In this document: in pieces, positions 1-9,812 of the stretch
How the letters are laid out: the number at the start of each line of letters is the position of its first letter
Position numbering within the stretch: position 1 is the stretch's first letter
Source: Mesoterricola silvestris
GTDB taxonomy: Bacteria; Acidobacteriota; Holophagae; Holophagales; Holophagaceae
DNA length: 64,000 nt
Assembly: GCF_030295405.1 (NCBI RefSeq)
Contig: NZ_AP027080.1
Coordinates: 558,001-622,000 of the forward strand
Direction: 5' to 3'
Translations under genes and position numbers: made by a program
Notes under the pieces: model-generated
What the model saw: only the letters and a program-made list of their open reading frames with translations
Databases searched by the model: none
What the model was told of the DNA's origin: nothing

Positions 1-7
1 GACCCCC

Positions 8-3000
8 ATGCCCGCCATCCGCCGCCTTTTCGTGGAGAAGAAGCCCGAGTTCGCCGTGGAGGCGAAGAAGCTCCGCCACGACCTGCAAGAGCAGCTGGGG
101 ATCCGGGGCCTGGAGGGCGTGCGCCTCGTGGTGCGCTACGATGTGGAGGGGCTTTCCGAGGCCCACCTGGAGGCGGCGCGGTGGACCGTGTTCGCCGAGC
201 CCCCGGTGGACCTGGTGTTCGACGAGGAGCTGCCCCTGGCGCCGGACGAGACGGCCCTGGCCGTGGAGTACCTGCCCGGCCAGTACGACCAGCGGGCCGA
301 CAGTGCCGCCCAGTGCCTCCAGCTCCTGTCCCACGGCGCCCGGCCCGCGGTGGCCGGGGCCCACGTGTTCGTGTTCCGGGGCGCCCTGGAGCCCGGGGCC
401 CTGGACCGCATCCGCGCCTTCCTCATCAATCCCGTGGACAGCCGGGAGGCCGCCTGGCCCAAGCCCGCGACCCTCGTCCCCGTCCTGCCCGAGCCCGCCG
501 AGGTGGCCGTGCTGGAGGGCTTCAACGACGGGGGACGCCCCTTCCTGGAGGCCCTCCACGCGCGCATGGGCCTGGCCATGACCCTGGCGGACCTGGAGCA
601 CACCCGCACCTACTTCCGGGGCGAGGGCCGCAATCCCACCGAGACCGAGCTGCGCCTCCTGGACACCTACTGGTCCGATCACTGCCGCCACACCACCTTC
701 CTCACCCGCGTGAAGGACGTCTCGGTGGACGACGGCCCCATGGCCCGGCCCATCCGGCGCGCCTACGGGGCCTACCGGGACCTGCGGTCCCAGGTCTTCG
801 GGGAGGACCTGGCCGAGCGGCCCGAGTGCCTCATGGACATCGCCCTGCTCCCGGCCCGGGCCCTGCGCAAAGCCGGCAAGCTCGACGACCAGGAGCTCAC
901 CAGCGAGATCAACGCCTGCTCCGTGGTGGTGGACGTGGACAACACGGCGGCCCCCGGCGGGCGCGAGCCCTGGCTCCTGATGTTCAAGAACGAGACCCAC
1001 AACCACCCCACCGAGATCGAGCCCTTCGGCGGGGCCGCCACCTGCCTGGGCGGGGCCATCCGGGACCCCCTCAGCGGGCGCTCCTACGTGTACCAGTCCA
1101 TGCGCGTCACGGGCTCCGGGGACCCCCGGGTGCCCCTGGACGCCACGCTTCCCGGCAAGCTGCCCCAGCGCAAGATCACCCAGGAGGCGGCCCAGGGCTT
1201 CGCCTCGTACGGCAACCAGATCGGCCTGTGCACGGGCCAGGTCACCGAGTACTACGACCCCGGCTTCGTGGCCAAGCGCATGGAGATCGGCGCGGTGGTG
1301 GGCGCCGTGCCCCAGGCCCAGGTGCGCCGGGAGGAGCCCGCCCCCGGCGACGTGATCATCCTGGTGGGGGGCCGCACCGGAAGGGACGGCATCGGCGGCG
1401 CCACGGGCAGCTCCAAGAGCCACACCGAGGAGTCCATCGGGACCTGCGGCGCCGAGGTGCAGAAGGGGGATCCCCCCATGGAGCGCAAGCTCCAGCGCCT
1501 GTTCCGCGCCCCGGAATTCTGCCGGCTGGTGAAGAAGTGCAACGACTTCGGCGCGGGCGGCGTGGGCGTGGCCATCGGCGAGCTGGCCCCGGGCCTGGTC
1601 ATCGACCTGGACGTGATCCCCCGGAAGTACGAAGGGCTCAACGGCACCGAGCTGGCCATCGCCGAAAGCCAGGAGCGCATGGCCGTGGCCGTGGCCGCCC
1701 AGGACGCGCCGGAGGTGCTGCGCCTGGCCGCGCTGGAGAACCTGGAGGCCACCCTGGTGGCCCGGGTGACGGAAGAGCCGCGCCTGCGCATGACCTGGCG
1801 GGGCCGCACCATCGCCGACCTCTCCCGGGAGTTCCTGGACACCAACGGCGCCGCCCAGTTCACCACGGTGCGCATCGAGGCGCCCGCCGCCGCCACCCCC
1901 TTCGCCGCCCCCGCGGTGGCCCCGGAGGACCTGGAGCGCCGCTGGCTGGAGGGCCTGGCGGACCTGAACACCTGCAGCCAGCGGGGCCTGGGCGAGAAGT
2001 TCGACTGCACCATCGGCGCCGGCACGGTGCTGGCCCCCTTCGGAGGCCGCACCCGGCGCACCCCGAACGAAGCCATGGTGGCCAAGTTCCCCGTGCAGGA
2101 CGGCGAGACCCTTTCCGCCAGCGCCATGAGCCATGGCTACTTCCCGTCCCTCAGCCGGTGGAGCCCCTTCCACGGCGCGGTGTGGGCCCACGTCCAGGCC
2201 GCGGCGCGCCTGGCGGCGGTGGGCGCCGGCCCCCGGGGGCTGCGCTTCACCCTGCAGGAGTACTTCGGCAAGCCCAAGGACGACCCCGCCCGGTGGGGCC
2301 AGCCCTTCGCCGCGCTCCTGGGGGCCCTGCACGCCGAAATGGCCCTGGGCGCCCCCGCCATCGGGGGCAAGGATTCCATGAGCGGCACCTTCCGGGACCT
2401 GGACGTGCCGCCGACCCTGGTGGCCTTCGCCGTGGACGTGGTGAAGGCCGACCGGGTCACCAGCCCCGAATTCAAGGGCCCCGGCCACGCCGTGGTCCTG
2501 GTGGATCTCCTGCGCACCGAGGAGGCCCTCCCCGACTGGGAGGTGCTGGACAAGACCTACGCCCACGTGGCCCGCCTCGTGCGGGAAGGCCGGGTGCTGG
2601 CGGCCCGCGCCGTGGGCATGGACGGCCTGGCTCCCGCCCTTTCCATCATGGCCTTCGGCAACCGCGTGGGCCTGGCCCTGGAGCCCCGGGAGCCCTCCCA
2701 CTGGTTCGCGCCGCGACCCGGCGCCCTGGTGCTGGAACTGGACGGGGACCTGGAGGAGCTCATGGACGGCCTGGCCTGGACCCTCCTGGGCACCACCCGG
2801 CCCGAACCCGAAATCTCCACCCGGGGCATGGCCCTCCCCCTGGACCGGGCCCTGGCCGCCTGGGAGGCGCCCCTGGAGCCCGTCTTCCCCACCCGCCTGG
2901 AAGCCCCGGCCGAGCCCCTTCCGCCCTTCCAGCCCCGGATCCTCCAGGCGCCCCCGGCCCCCGCCCTGGGCATCGCCCGCCCCCGGGTGGTCCTCACCGT

Positions 3001-3772
3001 CTTCCCCGGCACCAACTGCGAGTACGACACCGCCCAGGTCTTCGAAAAGGCCGGGGCCGTGGCCGAGACGGTGGTCTTCCGCAACCTGGACGCCCGGGCC
3101 GTGGAGGAATCCCTGGACGCCATGGCCGCCGCCATCGCCCGGGCCCAGATCCTCATGATCCCCGGGGGCTTCTCCGCCGGCGACGAGCCCGAGGGCAGCG
3201 GCAAGTTCATCGCCGCCGCCTACCGCAACCCCCGGGTGAGTGACGCCGTGCACGATCTCCTGAGGCGCCGCGACGGCCTGGTGCTGGGCATCTGCAACGG
3301 CTTCCAGGCCCTCATCAAGCTGGGCCTGGTGCCCTTCGGCGAGATCCGCGCCCTGGATGAGCGAAGCCCCACCCTCACCTTCAACAACCTGCGCTACGCC
3401 AGCCGCTTCGCCCAGACCCGGGTGGTCTCCAGCGGAAGCCCCTGGCTGTCCCGGCTCCAGCCCGGCGCCCTGCACACCGTGGCCATCGCCCACGGCGAGG
3501 GCCGCATCGTGGGCCCCGCCGACGTGCTGCGGGACCTCCTGGACCGGGGTCAGGTGGCCACCCAGTACGTGGACGACCAGGGCAACCCCACCCTGGACCT
3601 GGAATTCAATCCCAACGGCAGCTCCCTGGCCATCGAAGGGCTCACGAGTCCGGACGGGAGGGTCTTCGGGAAGATGGCGCACCCGGAGAGGTACACCCCG
3701 CACACGTGGTTCAATGTGCCGGGAGAAAAGGACATGGAAATCTTCCGGGCGGGGGTGGAGTACTTCCGGTAG
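8..3772 (+). CDS. purL: Phosphoribosylformylglycinamidine synthase, single-chain
   Basis: This 1254-residue enzyme makes FGAM from FGAR, glutamine and ATP in cytosolic purine synthesis. The N-terminus (IRRLFVEKKPEF...) and the length fit the long one-chain PurL type common in Clostridia and Bacteroidetes. Two AIR-synthase-like halves are visible; the first carries KNETHNHPTEIEPFGG near residue 330. A class I glutaminase domain occupies roughly residues 990-1254. Its nucleophile lies in GICNGFQALIK (Cys near 1096), and the triad is completed in HPERYTPHTW near 1225. The ATG lies only 7 bases from the window edge, so its ribosome-binding site cannot be judged. The gene is followed by a 290-bp non-coding stretch and a convergent transporter gene, so it ends its transcription unit. 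It appears intact. Confidence 0.97.
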   Translation: MPAIRRLFVEKKPEFAVEAKKLRHDLQEQLGIRGLEGVRLVVRYDVEGLSEAHLEAARWTVFAEPPVDLVFDEELPLAPDETALAVEYLPGQYDQRADSAAQCLQLLSHGARPAVAGAHVFVFRGALEPGALDRIRAFLINPVDSREAAWPKPATLVPVLPEPAEVAVLEGFNDGGRPFLEALHARMGLAMTLADLEHTRTYFRGEGRNPTETELRLLDTYWSDHCRHTTFLTRVKDVSVDDGPMARPIRRAYGAYRDLRSQVFGEDLAERPECLMDIALLPARALRKAGKLDDQELTSEINACSVVVDVDNTAAPGGREPWLLMFKNETHNHPTEIEPFGGAATCLGGAIRDPLSGRSYVYQSMRVTGSGDPRVPLDATLPGKLPQRKITQEAAQGFASYGNQIGLCTGQVTEYYDPGFVAKRMEIGAVVGAVPQAQVRREEPAPGDVIILVGGRTGRDGIGGATGSSKSHTEESIGTCGAEVQKGDPPMERKLQRLFRAPEFCRLVKKCNDFGAGGVGVAIGELAPGLVIDLDVIPRKYEGLNGTELAIAESQERMAVAVAAQDAPEVLRLAALENLEATLVARVTEEPRLRMTWRGRTIADLSREFLDTNGAAQFTTVRIEAPAAATPFAAPAVAPEDLERRWLEGLADLNTCSQRGLGEKFDCTIGAGTVLAPFGGRTRRTPNEAMVAKFPVQDGETLSASAMSHGYFPSLSRWSPFHGAVWAHVQAAARLAAVGAGPRGLRFTLQEYFGKPKDDPARWGQPFAALLGALHAEMALGAPAIGGKDSMSGTFRDLDVPPTLVAFAVDVVKADRVTSPEFKGPGHAVVLVDLLRTEEALPDWEVLDKTYAHVARLVREGRVLAARAVGMDGLAPALSIMAFGNRVGLALEPREPSHWFAPRPGALVLELDGDLEELMDGLAWTLLGTTRPEPEISTRGMALPLDRALAAWEAPLEPVFPTRLEAPAEPLPPFQPRILQAPPAPALGIARPRVVLTVFPGTNCEYDTAQVFEKAGAVAETVVFRNLDARAVEESLDAMAAAIARAQILMIPGGFSAGDEPEGSGKFIAAAYRNPRVSDAVHDLLRRRDGLVLGICNGFQALIKLGLVPFGEIRALDERSPTLTFNNLRYASRFAQTRVVSSGSPWLSRLQPGALHTVAIAHGEGRIVGPADVLRDLLDRGQVATQYVDDQGNPTLDLEFNPNGSSLAIEGLTSPDGRVFGKMAHPERYTPHTWFNVPGEKDMEIFRAGVEYFR

Positions 3773-3849
3773 GTTCTTGGCTGATGGGATCAGCGTGTGC
3801 CGGCATGCCCCGGGTGCCTTGATACCGTGATGAACGGGCTGATCCAGGT

Positions 3850-4010
3850 TGAGCGGATCCCCGTTCATCCCATCGATCGGCGTTCATCCCGGTTTTCGCA
3901 GGGCTGATGCAGAGTTGGGTCGGAGCGCAGGTCCCTCGACGTCCATGACCCAAAGCTGGCGACAACCCCCGGTGAAGTTCTAACAGGGATGAACAGGATC
4001 CAGGGGAAAT
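3850..4010. repeat. Dispersed imperfect palindromic repeat, copy 1
   Basis: The 290-bp gap after purL holds no gene. It contains segments such as TTCATCCCGGTTTTCGCAGG and, further on, GGGATGAACAGGATCCAGGG, which recur in the same order near 61.3-61.4 kb. The two copies align over TTCATCCC..GCAGGGC....GCAG..TGGGTCGG on one arm and GGATGAACAGGAT.CAGGGG on the other. The arms are roughly complementary, so the transcript could fold into a long imperfect hairpin between the convergent purL and transporter genes. The edges are approximate. Confidence 0.55.
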
Positions 4011-4062
4011 AGCAGGATAAAGAACGCCCGGCCTAAGCTGGATCCAGATCGCCCCGCACCTG

Positions 4063-4902
4063 CTACGGCCTCCGCTTTCCGAGGAGAAAGGCCACGGCGA
4101 TCACCCCGCCCCCCACGCCCAGACGGAACCACTCCACCCGCTCCCCGAACACCACGGCCGAGGCGAGGATGGCCAGGGGGACCTTGGCGTTGTTGAAGAC
4201 CGCCAGCGTGCCCACGTCGACCCTGCGGGCGCCGGCGTTGAAGAGGAAGAAGCCCAGGCCGGAGGCCACCAGGCCCAGGTAGGCCAGTACCAGGAACTGG
4301 GTCGGGGTGGCGTGGAGGACCTTCGCGACATCCACCCCGGGGGCGGCGATGGCCAGGGTCACCGCGGCGGCGCCGGCGTACAGCAGGCCCATGAGCTGGT
4401 GGTCCGGCCTGGAGAGCTTCCGGGCCAGGCGGCGGTAGAGGATCTGGCCCGCGGCGAAGCAGGCGTTGGAGGCCATCATCAGGAGGAAGCCCCGGAGCAC
4501 GCCCTCCTGGCGCACCCGGGTCCCCAGGCAGATGGCGGTGCCGGCCACGGCCAGGGCGGCGGCGCCCAGGATGGGCCAGGACACCCGCCGGGAGAGGACG
4601 TCGTCGGCCAGGGCCACGAGGATGGGCGTGAAGATGGTGAAGAGGGCCACTTCTCCGGGGAGCAGCCACCGGAAGCTGGCGGTGTAGAAGACGTACATCA
4701 GGCCGAACTGCAGCGCGCCCACCAGGGCGAGGGCGGAGCGGTGCCGCCAGGCCAGGCCCTTGACCCGCAGGAAGGGCAGGAAGAGGGCCAGGGCCAGCAC
4801 GGACCGCGCGGCGGCCACGAAGGGCGCCCCCATCGGACTGACCCGGGGGATCAGTCCGAAGGAGAGGGCCCAGAGGATGGAGACGGCGAGAAGGAAGGCC
4901 AT
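4063..4902 (-). CDS. EamA/DMT-superfamily transporter
   Basis: This is a 279-residue integral membrane protein with about ten hydrophobic segments arranged as two similar halves, the EamA-type architecture of the drug/metabolite transporter superfamily. Such carriers export amino acids or other small metabolites, or act as exchangers; the substrate cannot be read from sequence. The N-terminus (MAFLLAVSILWALSFGLIPR) is itself the first membrane segment. The ATG is preceded by a run of G residues that can serve as ribosome-binding site. It begins only 14 bp after the stop of the D-lactate dehydrogenase gene on the same strand, so it is probably the last gene of the lactate operon. A role in carboxylate or amino-acid efflux is possible but unproven. 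Confidence 0.88.
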   Translation of the reverse strand: MAFLLAVSILWALSFGLIPRVSPMGAPFVAAARSVLALALFLPFLRVKGLAWRHRSALALVGALQFGLMYVFYTASFRWLLPGEVALFTIFTPILVALADDVLSRRVSWPILGAAALAVAGTAICLGTRVRQEGVLRGFLLMMASNACFAAGQILYRRLARKLSRPDHQLMGLLYAGAAAVTLAIAAPGVDVAKVLHATPTQFLVLAYLGLVASGLGFFLFNAGARRVDVGTLAVFNNAKVPLAILASAVVFGERVEWFRLGVGGGVIAVAFLLGKRRP

Positions 4903-4916
4903 CCCCCAACTCTACC

Positions 4917-7754
4917 TCAGGGGCGGGTGGAGGCCTCCAGGAGGTAGACGAAGCTGCGGTAGATGGAGCCCGTGGAGCGGGTCATGCCGATCTCGCAGGT
5001 GCGGCTGCTGGAGAGGTGGGCGTCGAAGGCGCCCTTGCGGACCTCGGAGGACTCGTGCTTCGTGGCCGAGGCCGTGAGCTCGGGCACCATGAAGCCCCGG
5101 TCCCCGGCGAAGCCGCAGCAGCCGGCGTCCTTGGGCACCGTCACCTTCTCGGCCAGGGCCTTGGCGACCCCCTCCAGCTTGGGGACCAGGGCCATCTTCG
5201 TGAGGGAGCACACCGGGTGCAGCACGGCGGAGCCGATCTTCCGCTTCACCTGGAGCTTGGGGAGCAGCACATCGTGGGCGAAGGCCACGGCGTCCAGGAT
5301 GGTGAGCTTGTCGAACTTCGCCTGGTTCTCCGGGGTGAGGTAGCCCCGGCACGTGGTCAGGCCGTAGGTGCAGGGGGAGGTGTCCACCACCACCGGCAGC
5401 TCCCCTTCGTGGCTCCAGGTCCAGAACCTCTCGATGGCCTGGTTCACGGTGAATTTGTGGGCCAGGTCGAAGCCCTTGGAGGAGAAGGGCACGCCGCAGC
5501 AGGTGCCGGCGACGTCCGTGGGGATGTGCACGGGCACGCCGGCCCGGGCCGACACGGCCACCAGGGCCTCCACCAGGCTGATGCTGGGGTCCTCCCCGGG
5601 CAGGTGGCCCATGGTGCGGGAGATGCAGGCGGGGAAGTAGATGGCCTGGGCCCCCTGGCGCTGGGTGACGGGGAGCCTGCCCTTGGCGGGCTTGGGCATC
5701 TCGGGGCTCCACTGGTGGGCCCAGCCGAAGGCCTTCAGGATGCGGGTGAGCATGGGCATGGCGGCGTTGCCGAAGATGCTCTGGACGATGTGGCCCGAAC
5801 GCAGGCCCAGGCGGACCCCGGGTTCCAGCGTGGCGAAGTTGCGGGCCACGGTCAGGGCCAGCTTCTGGGCACGGGGGGAGTGGCTGGCGCGCCGGAAGCG
5901 CTTGGTGAGCTGGCCCGTGTCGATGCCCACGGGGCAGGCCGTGGCGCACAGTCCGTCCACGGCGCAGGTCTTGAGGGCCATGTAGGGGAAGGCCTCGGAG
6001 AGGGAGCCCAGGAGCGCCGCGTTCTCGCGGGTGGCCTCCAGCCGGGCCATTTCCCGGCGCACCACGATGCGCTGGCGGGGGGTGAGGGTGAGCTCGCGGC
6101 TGGGGCACTTGGGCTCGCAGTACCCGCACTCGATGCACTTGTCCACCTCCTCCTCCACGCCGGGCATGGGCTTGAGGTCGGCCAGGTGGCCCTTGGGGTC
6201 GGCGGTGAGGATGACGCCGGGGTTGAGGAGCTGGGCGGGATCCACCAGGGCCTTGAGCTTGGTCATGACGGCCTTGGCCTCGGCGCCCCACTCGGTCTCC
6301 ACGAAGGGGGCCATGTTGCGTCCGGTGCCGTGCTCGGCCTTGAGGGCGCCGTCGTACTTCTTCACCACCAGTTCCACCACGTCGTCGATGAAGCGGGCGT
6401 ACCGGTCCACCGCGGCCTGGTCGTTGAAGGACTGGGTGATGACGAAGTGGAGGTTGCCGTCCTTGGCGTGGCCGAAGATGATCGCCTCGTCGTAGCCGTG
6501 CCTGGCGAAGAGCTTCGTGAGGTCCACGGTGGCGTCGGCGAGCTTCTCGATGGGGAAGGCCACGTCCTCGATGATGACGGTGGTGCCGCGCTTGCGCACG
6601 GCGCCCACGGAGGGGAAGGTGCCCGAGCGGATCTTCCAGAACAGGGCCTGCTCCACGGGGTTGTGGGTGAACTTGGCGGGCTCCAGCAGGGTCAGGCCGG
6701 CCGCGGCTTCCACGGCCTTGGCCTCCAGCTCGTACCGGGCCGCCTCCTCCTGGCCCTGGAATTCCACCAGCAGCGCGGCGGCGCCCCCGGGCAGGTCCTT
6801 GATGGTGGGGGGGATGCCGGCCTGGTTCTCCACGGACCTCAGGCTCGCGCGGTCCAGGAGCTCCAGGGCCGCGGCGCCCGCGTCCCGCAGGGGCACGATG
6901 GCGGCGCAGGCGGCGTGGATGTCGGGGAAGATGAGGAAGCCCGTGACCTTCACGGGCAGGTCGGGCACCGTGCGCAGCACCGCCTCGGCGATGAAGGCCA
7001 GGGTCCCTTCGGAACCCACCAGGAGGTTGCGGAAGATGTCCACGGGCCGCGAGAAGTCCAGGAACGCGTTGAGGGAATAGCCAGTGGTGTTCTTGATCTT
7101 GTACTTGGCCCGGATGCGCGTGGCCAGGGGCGCGTTGGCCTCCAGCTCGGCCTTGAGGGAGAGCAGGCCCTCCCACAGGGCGGGCTCGGCCCGGCGCAGG
7201 GCCTCGTCCGCGTCGGGGCGGGCCGTGTCGATGACGGTGCCCGAAGGCAGGACGAAGGTGAGGGAGTCCAGGGTGTGGTAGGCGTTCTGGGCCACGCCGC
7301 AGCACATGCCGCTGGAATTGTTGGAGAGGATGCCGCCCACCGTGCAGGTGTTGATGGACGCGGGGTCGGGGCCCATCTTGGACTTGAACCGGCCCAGGGC
7401 CTGGTTCACGTGGGCGCCGATGACGCCCGGCTGGACCTTGACCCTGGCCCCGCCGTCCAGCACCTCGATGGCGCGCCAGTTGCGGGCCACCTCCACCAGG
7501 ATCCCGTCGGAGACGGACTGCCCGGAAAGGCTCGTGCCCGCGGCCCGGAAGGTCATGGGAATGCCCATGCCCTGGCTCACGCGGAAGAGGCCCTTGACCT
7601 CGTCCACGCTGCCCGCGAAGACGACGGCCTTGGGGATCAGCCGGTAGAAGCTCGCGTCGGAGGCGAAGGCGATGAGGTCCACGGGGCGGTCCAGGACGCG
7701 GTCCTGGCCGACGATGGCTGCGAGGGAATCCCGGAGGGGGGCGGCGTTGCTCAT
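4917..7754 (-). CDS. FAD/Fe-S D-lactate dehydrogenase (Dld-II type)
   Basis: This 945-residue respiratory oxidoreductase should oxidise D-lactate (or a related 2-hydroxyacid) to pyruvate and pass electrons to the quinone pool. An FAD-binding domain fills about residues 40-200 and an FAD-oxidase C-terminal domain about 240-530. A ferredoxin-like region follows, with CIECGYCEPKCP near 541 and CAVDGLCATACPVG near 598. Two CCG-type modules follow, with TCCGVPFSSKG near 750 and GCCGFAGDRGF near 880. The fused FAD + 4Fe-4S + CCG layout and the length match the Shewanella-type Dld-II family. The ATG at 7754 has GAGGA 7 bases upstream. It lies 87 bp downstream of the lactate permease gene, which supports lactate as substrate. 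Confidence 0.9.
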   Translation of the reverse strand: MSNAAPLRDSLAAIVGQDRVLDRPVDLIAFASDASFYRLIPKAVVFAGSVDEVKGLFRVSQGMGIPMTFRAAGTSLSGQSVSDGILVEVARNWRAIEVLDGGARVKVQPGVIGAHVNQALGRFKSKMGPDPASINTCTVGGILSNNSSGMCCGVAQNAYHTLDSLTFVLPSGTVIDTARPDADEALRRAEPALWEGLLSLKAELEANAPLATRIRAKYKIKNTTGYSLNAFLDFSRPVDIFRNLLVGSEGTLAFIAEAVLRTVPDLPVKVTGFLIFPDIHAACAAIVPLRDAGAAALELLDRASLRSVENQAGIPPTIKDLPGGAAALLVEFQGQEEAARYELEAKAVEAAAGLTLLEPAKFTHNPVEQALFWKIRSGTFPSVGAVRKRGTTVIIEDVAFPIEKLADATVDLTKLFARHGYDEAIIFGHAKDGNLHFVITQSFNDQAAVDRYARFIDDVVELVVKKYDGALKAEHGTGRNMAPFVETEWGAEAKAVMTKLKALVDPAQLLNPGVILTADPKGHLADLKPMPGVEEEVDKCIECGYCEPKCPSRELTLTPRQRIVVRREMARLEATRENAALLGSLSEAFPYMALKTCAVDGLCATACPVGIDTGQLTKRFRRASHSPRAQKLALTVARNFATLEPGVRLGLRSGHIVQSIFGNAAMPMLTRILKAFGWAHQWSPEMPKPAKGRLPVTQRQGAQAIYFPACISRTMGHLPGEDPSISLVEALVAVSARAGVPVHIPTDVAGTCCGVPFSSKGFDLAHKFTVNQAIERFWTWSHEGELPVVVDTSPCTYGLTTCRGYLTPENQAKFDKLTILDAVAFAHDVLLPKLQVKRKIGSAVLHPVCSLTKMALVPKLEGVAKALAEKVTVPKDAGCCGFAGDRGFMVPELTASATKHESSEVRKGAFDAHLSSSRTCEIGMTRSTGSIYRSFVYLLEASTRP

Positions 7755-7787
7755 TATACTGTCCTCGGGCCGTTGGGGCCCTGAAAA

Positions 7788-7818
7788 GGGTCCCGCCAGC
7801 GTGGGGCTGGCAGGACCC
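7788..7818 (-). terminator. Intercistronic hairpin between permease and dehydrogenase
   Basis: GGGTCC-C-GCCAGC pairs with GCTGGC-A-GGACCC, giving a 12-bp stem with one mismatch and a 5-base loop. On the transcribed minus strand it is followed by CTTTTCAGG, a short U-run only. It is therefore more likely to give partial termination or 3'-end protection of the permease message than full termination before the dehydrogenase gene. Confidence 0.5.
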
Positions 7819-7841
7819 GGTCGTGCGGAATCGAACTCGTC

Positions 7842-9590
7842 CTACTTGACGGGCGTCGCGACGGGAGCTGCCACGGCGGGGGCCGGGGCGGCGACGGTGA
7901 CGGCGGGGGCCGGAGCCGTGTGGGTGGGCATCCAGTTGGAGGGGAGGACCTTGGCGTAGAGCATGATCACGATGCCAACCAGGGCCGCCAGGGTGATGCT
8001 GTGCCAGAAGACGTAGCGGAGGATGGTGCCCTCCTGGCCTTCCTGGTGGGTGGCCACGGAGGCCACCACGAGGCTCTGGGCGTCGATCATCTTGCCCATG
8101 ACGCCGCCGCAGGTGTTGGCCGCGGCCGTGAGCACGGGGTTGAGGCCCAGCTGCTGGGCGGTGATCTTCTGCAGGCCGCCGAAGAGCACGTTGGAGGAGG
8201 TGTCGGAACCGGTGAGGGCCACGCCCAGCCACCCCAGCATGGCGCTGAAGAAGGGGAAGACCGCGCCGGTGGCGGCGAAGGCCAGGCCCATGGTGGCGTC
8301 CAGGCCCGCGGACTTGGTGCAGAAGCCCAGCGCCAGCATGGCGGCGATGGTGAGCAGGGAGATGCGCACGCGCTTGACGGTGTTGCCCCAGATCTTGAGG
8401 AGCTGGAGGGGCCCGAAGCCCAGGAGAAGGCCGCCGGCGATGCCCGCCAGCAGGAGGCTGGTGCCGGTGGCGGAGAGCCAGTTCAGGGTGTAGACCGCGG
8501 GCTCCACGGAGGGCTTGGCGACGACGGGCGGGGCCTTGGTGACGGCGTTGTGCAGGAGGGGGATCTTGTAGTCGAGCTTGGAGACGCCGTACAGGAAGTT
8601 GGGGGCGGCCTTGGTGCCGCCGTTGAGGAAATTCTTGACCTGGGGGGTGCCCCAGGCGAACACGAACAGGGAGAGGAAGACCCAGGGCATCCAGGCCTTG
8701 ACGACCTTGCCCGTGGACTGGTCGGGGATCTCGGCGTGGGCCTCTTCACGCTCGTGCTCGTAGCGCCAGAGGGTCTTGGGCTGCCAGAACTTGAGGAGGA
8801 CGACGGTGCAGACCATGGAGACGATGGCGCCGGCGATGTCCACCAGCCAGGGGCCGTGGTAGTTGCTGACGAGGAACTGGCAGGTGGCGAAGCTGGCGCC
8901 GGCGGTGAGGCAGGCCGGCCAGACTTCCATCATGGCCTTGCGTCCGGCCATGGTCCAGATGATCCAGAAGGGCACCACCAGGGAGAAGATGGGCAGGATG
9001 CGGCCGGCGGCGGCGCTGAGCATCTCCAGGGGCAGGCCCGTGACGCCCGCCAGGGCGATGAGGGGGGAGCCCAGGGCGCCGTAGGCCACGGGGGCCGTGT
9101 TGCCGATGAGGGCGAGGCCGGCGGCCTGGAGGGGACGGAACCCGAGGCCGATGAGCATGGCCGCCGAAATGGCCACCGGGGTGCCGAAGCCCGCGGCGCC
9201 TTCGATGAAGGCCCCGAAGCTGAAGGCGATGAGGAGGGCCTGGATGCGCCGGTCCGCGGCGATCCCGGCGATGGAGTGCTTGACCACCTCGAAATCACCG
9301 GATTTCACGGTGATGTCGTAGATGAAGATGGCGTTCAGCACGATCCAGCCGATGGGCAGCAGCCCGTACAGGGCGCCGTTCACCGCGGCCATGCCCGCGA
9401 GCTTGGCGGGCATGTGGTACACGAAGATCGACACCAGGAGCGCCGTGGCCAGGCCCAGGAGGGCCGAGATGTGGGCCTTCACGTGCCAGAAGGCCAGGAG
9501 CCCCAGGAGCACGAATACCGGCAGGGCGGCCACCAGGGCCGACAAGAAGATGTTGCCCATGACGGGCGAGTACACCTGAGTCCAATTCAT
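7842..9590 (-). CDS. lctP: L-lactate permease family transporter
   Basis: This 582-residue polytopic membrane protein belongs to the LctP/LldP family, which imports L- and D-lactate and glycolate with protons. Family signatures include FGAFIEGAAGFGTPVAISAA near residue 130 and LTGSDTSSNVLFGGLQ in the C-terminal half. About a dozen hydrophobic segments are present. The last 28 or so residues are an unusual Ala/Pro/Val-rich tail (APAPAV and AAPVATP repeats) that looks like a low-complexity cytoplasmic or periplasmic extension. The ATG at 9590 has a near-perfect AAAGGAGG ribosome-binding site, which implies strong translation. The gene diverges from the regulator at 9813 and is followed by the D-lactate dehydrogenase gene, forming a lactate uptake and oxidation unit. 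Confidence 0.95.
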   Translation of the reverse strand: MNWTQVYSPVMGNIFLSALVAALPVFVLLGLLAFWHVKAHISALLGLATALLVSIFVYHMPAKLAGMAAVNGALYGLLPIGWIVLNAIFIYDITVKSGDFEVVKHSIAGIAADRRIQALLIAFSFGAFIEGAAGFGTPVAISAAMLIGLGFRPLQAAGLALIGNTAPVAYGALGSPLIALAGVTGLPLEMLSAAAGRILPIFSLVVPFWIIWTMAGRKAMMEVWPACLTAGASFATCQFLVSNYHGPWLVDIAGAIVSMVCTVVLLKFWQPKTLWRYEHEREEAHAEIPDQSTGKVVKAWMPWVFLSLFVFAWGTPQVKNFLNGGTKAAPNFLYGVSKLDYKIPLLHNAVTKAPPVVAKPSVEPAVYTLNWLSATGTSLLLAGIAGGLLLGFGPLQLLKIWGNTVKRVRISLLTIAAMLALGFCTKSAGLDATMGLAFAATGAVFPFFSAMLGWLGVALTGSDTSSNVLFGGLQKITAQQLGLNPVLTAAANTCGGVMGKMIDAQSLVVASVATHQEGQEGTILRYVFWHSITLAALVGIVIMLYAKVLPSNWMPTHTAPAPAVTVAAPAPAVAAPVATPVK

Positions 9591-9662
9591 TGGACCTCCT
9601 TTAGGTGAGGAGTGGGTGGGTTGGAAGAAAGATCAGGGGAGCGAGAAAGCCTACCAAAGGTA

Positions 9663-9679
9663 TGGTGGTCCTACCACCA
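9663..9679. promoter_or_regulatory. FadR/LldR-type operator
   Basis: TGGTGGTCCTACCACCA is a perfect 7-bp inverted repeat around a 3-base spacer. Its core GGT-N3-ACC is the half-site pattern typical of FadR-subfamily GntR regulators (FadR, LldR, PdhR). It lies in the 222-bp gap between the divergent permease and regulator genes, so one site could control both directions. A flanking CCTACCAAAGGT may be a weaker second site. Confidence 0.7.
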
Positions 9680-9812
9680 AAATTTTGGACAACTTCGTCC
9701 GTTTTCTAACTTACCTTGCTACAGCACTTCCACCTTGAACGGAGATATTGCATTCATGATTTGGCCCGGTTCTCCGGCTCCTGGCCCTGCTAGGATCGTG
9801 GCGAGGTTGCCC

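Noticed and set aside
181-3243. 1020-codon second plus-strand frame inside purL
   Set aside because: The Arg/Pro/Gly-rich translation is a frame-shifted shadow of purL.
5016-7784. 922-codon plus-strand frame
   Set aside because: It is antisense to the D-lactate dehydrogenase gene, with no start signal and low-complexity content.
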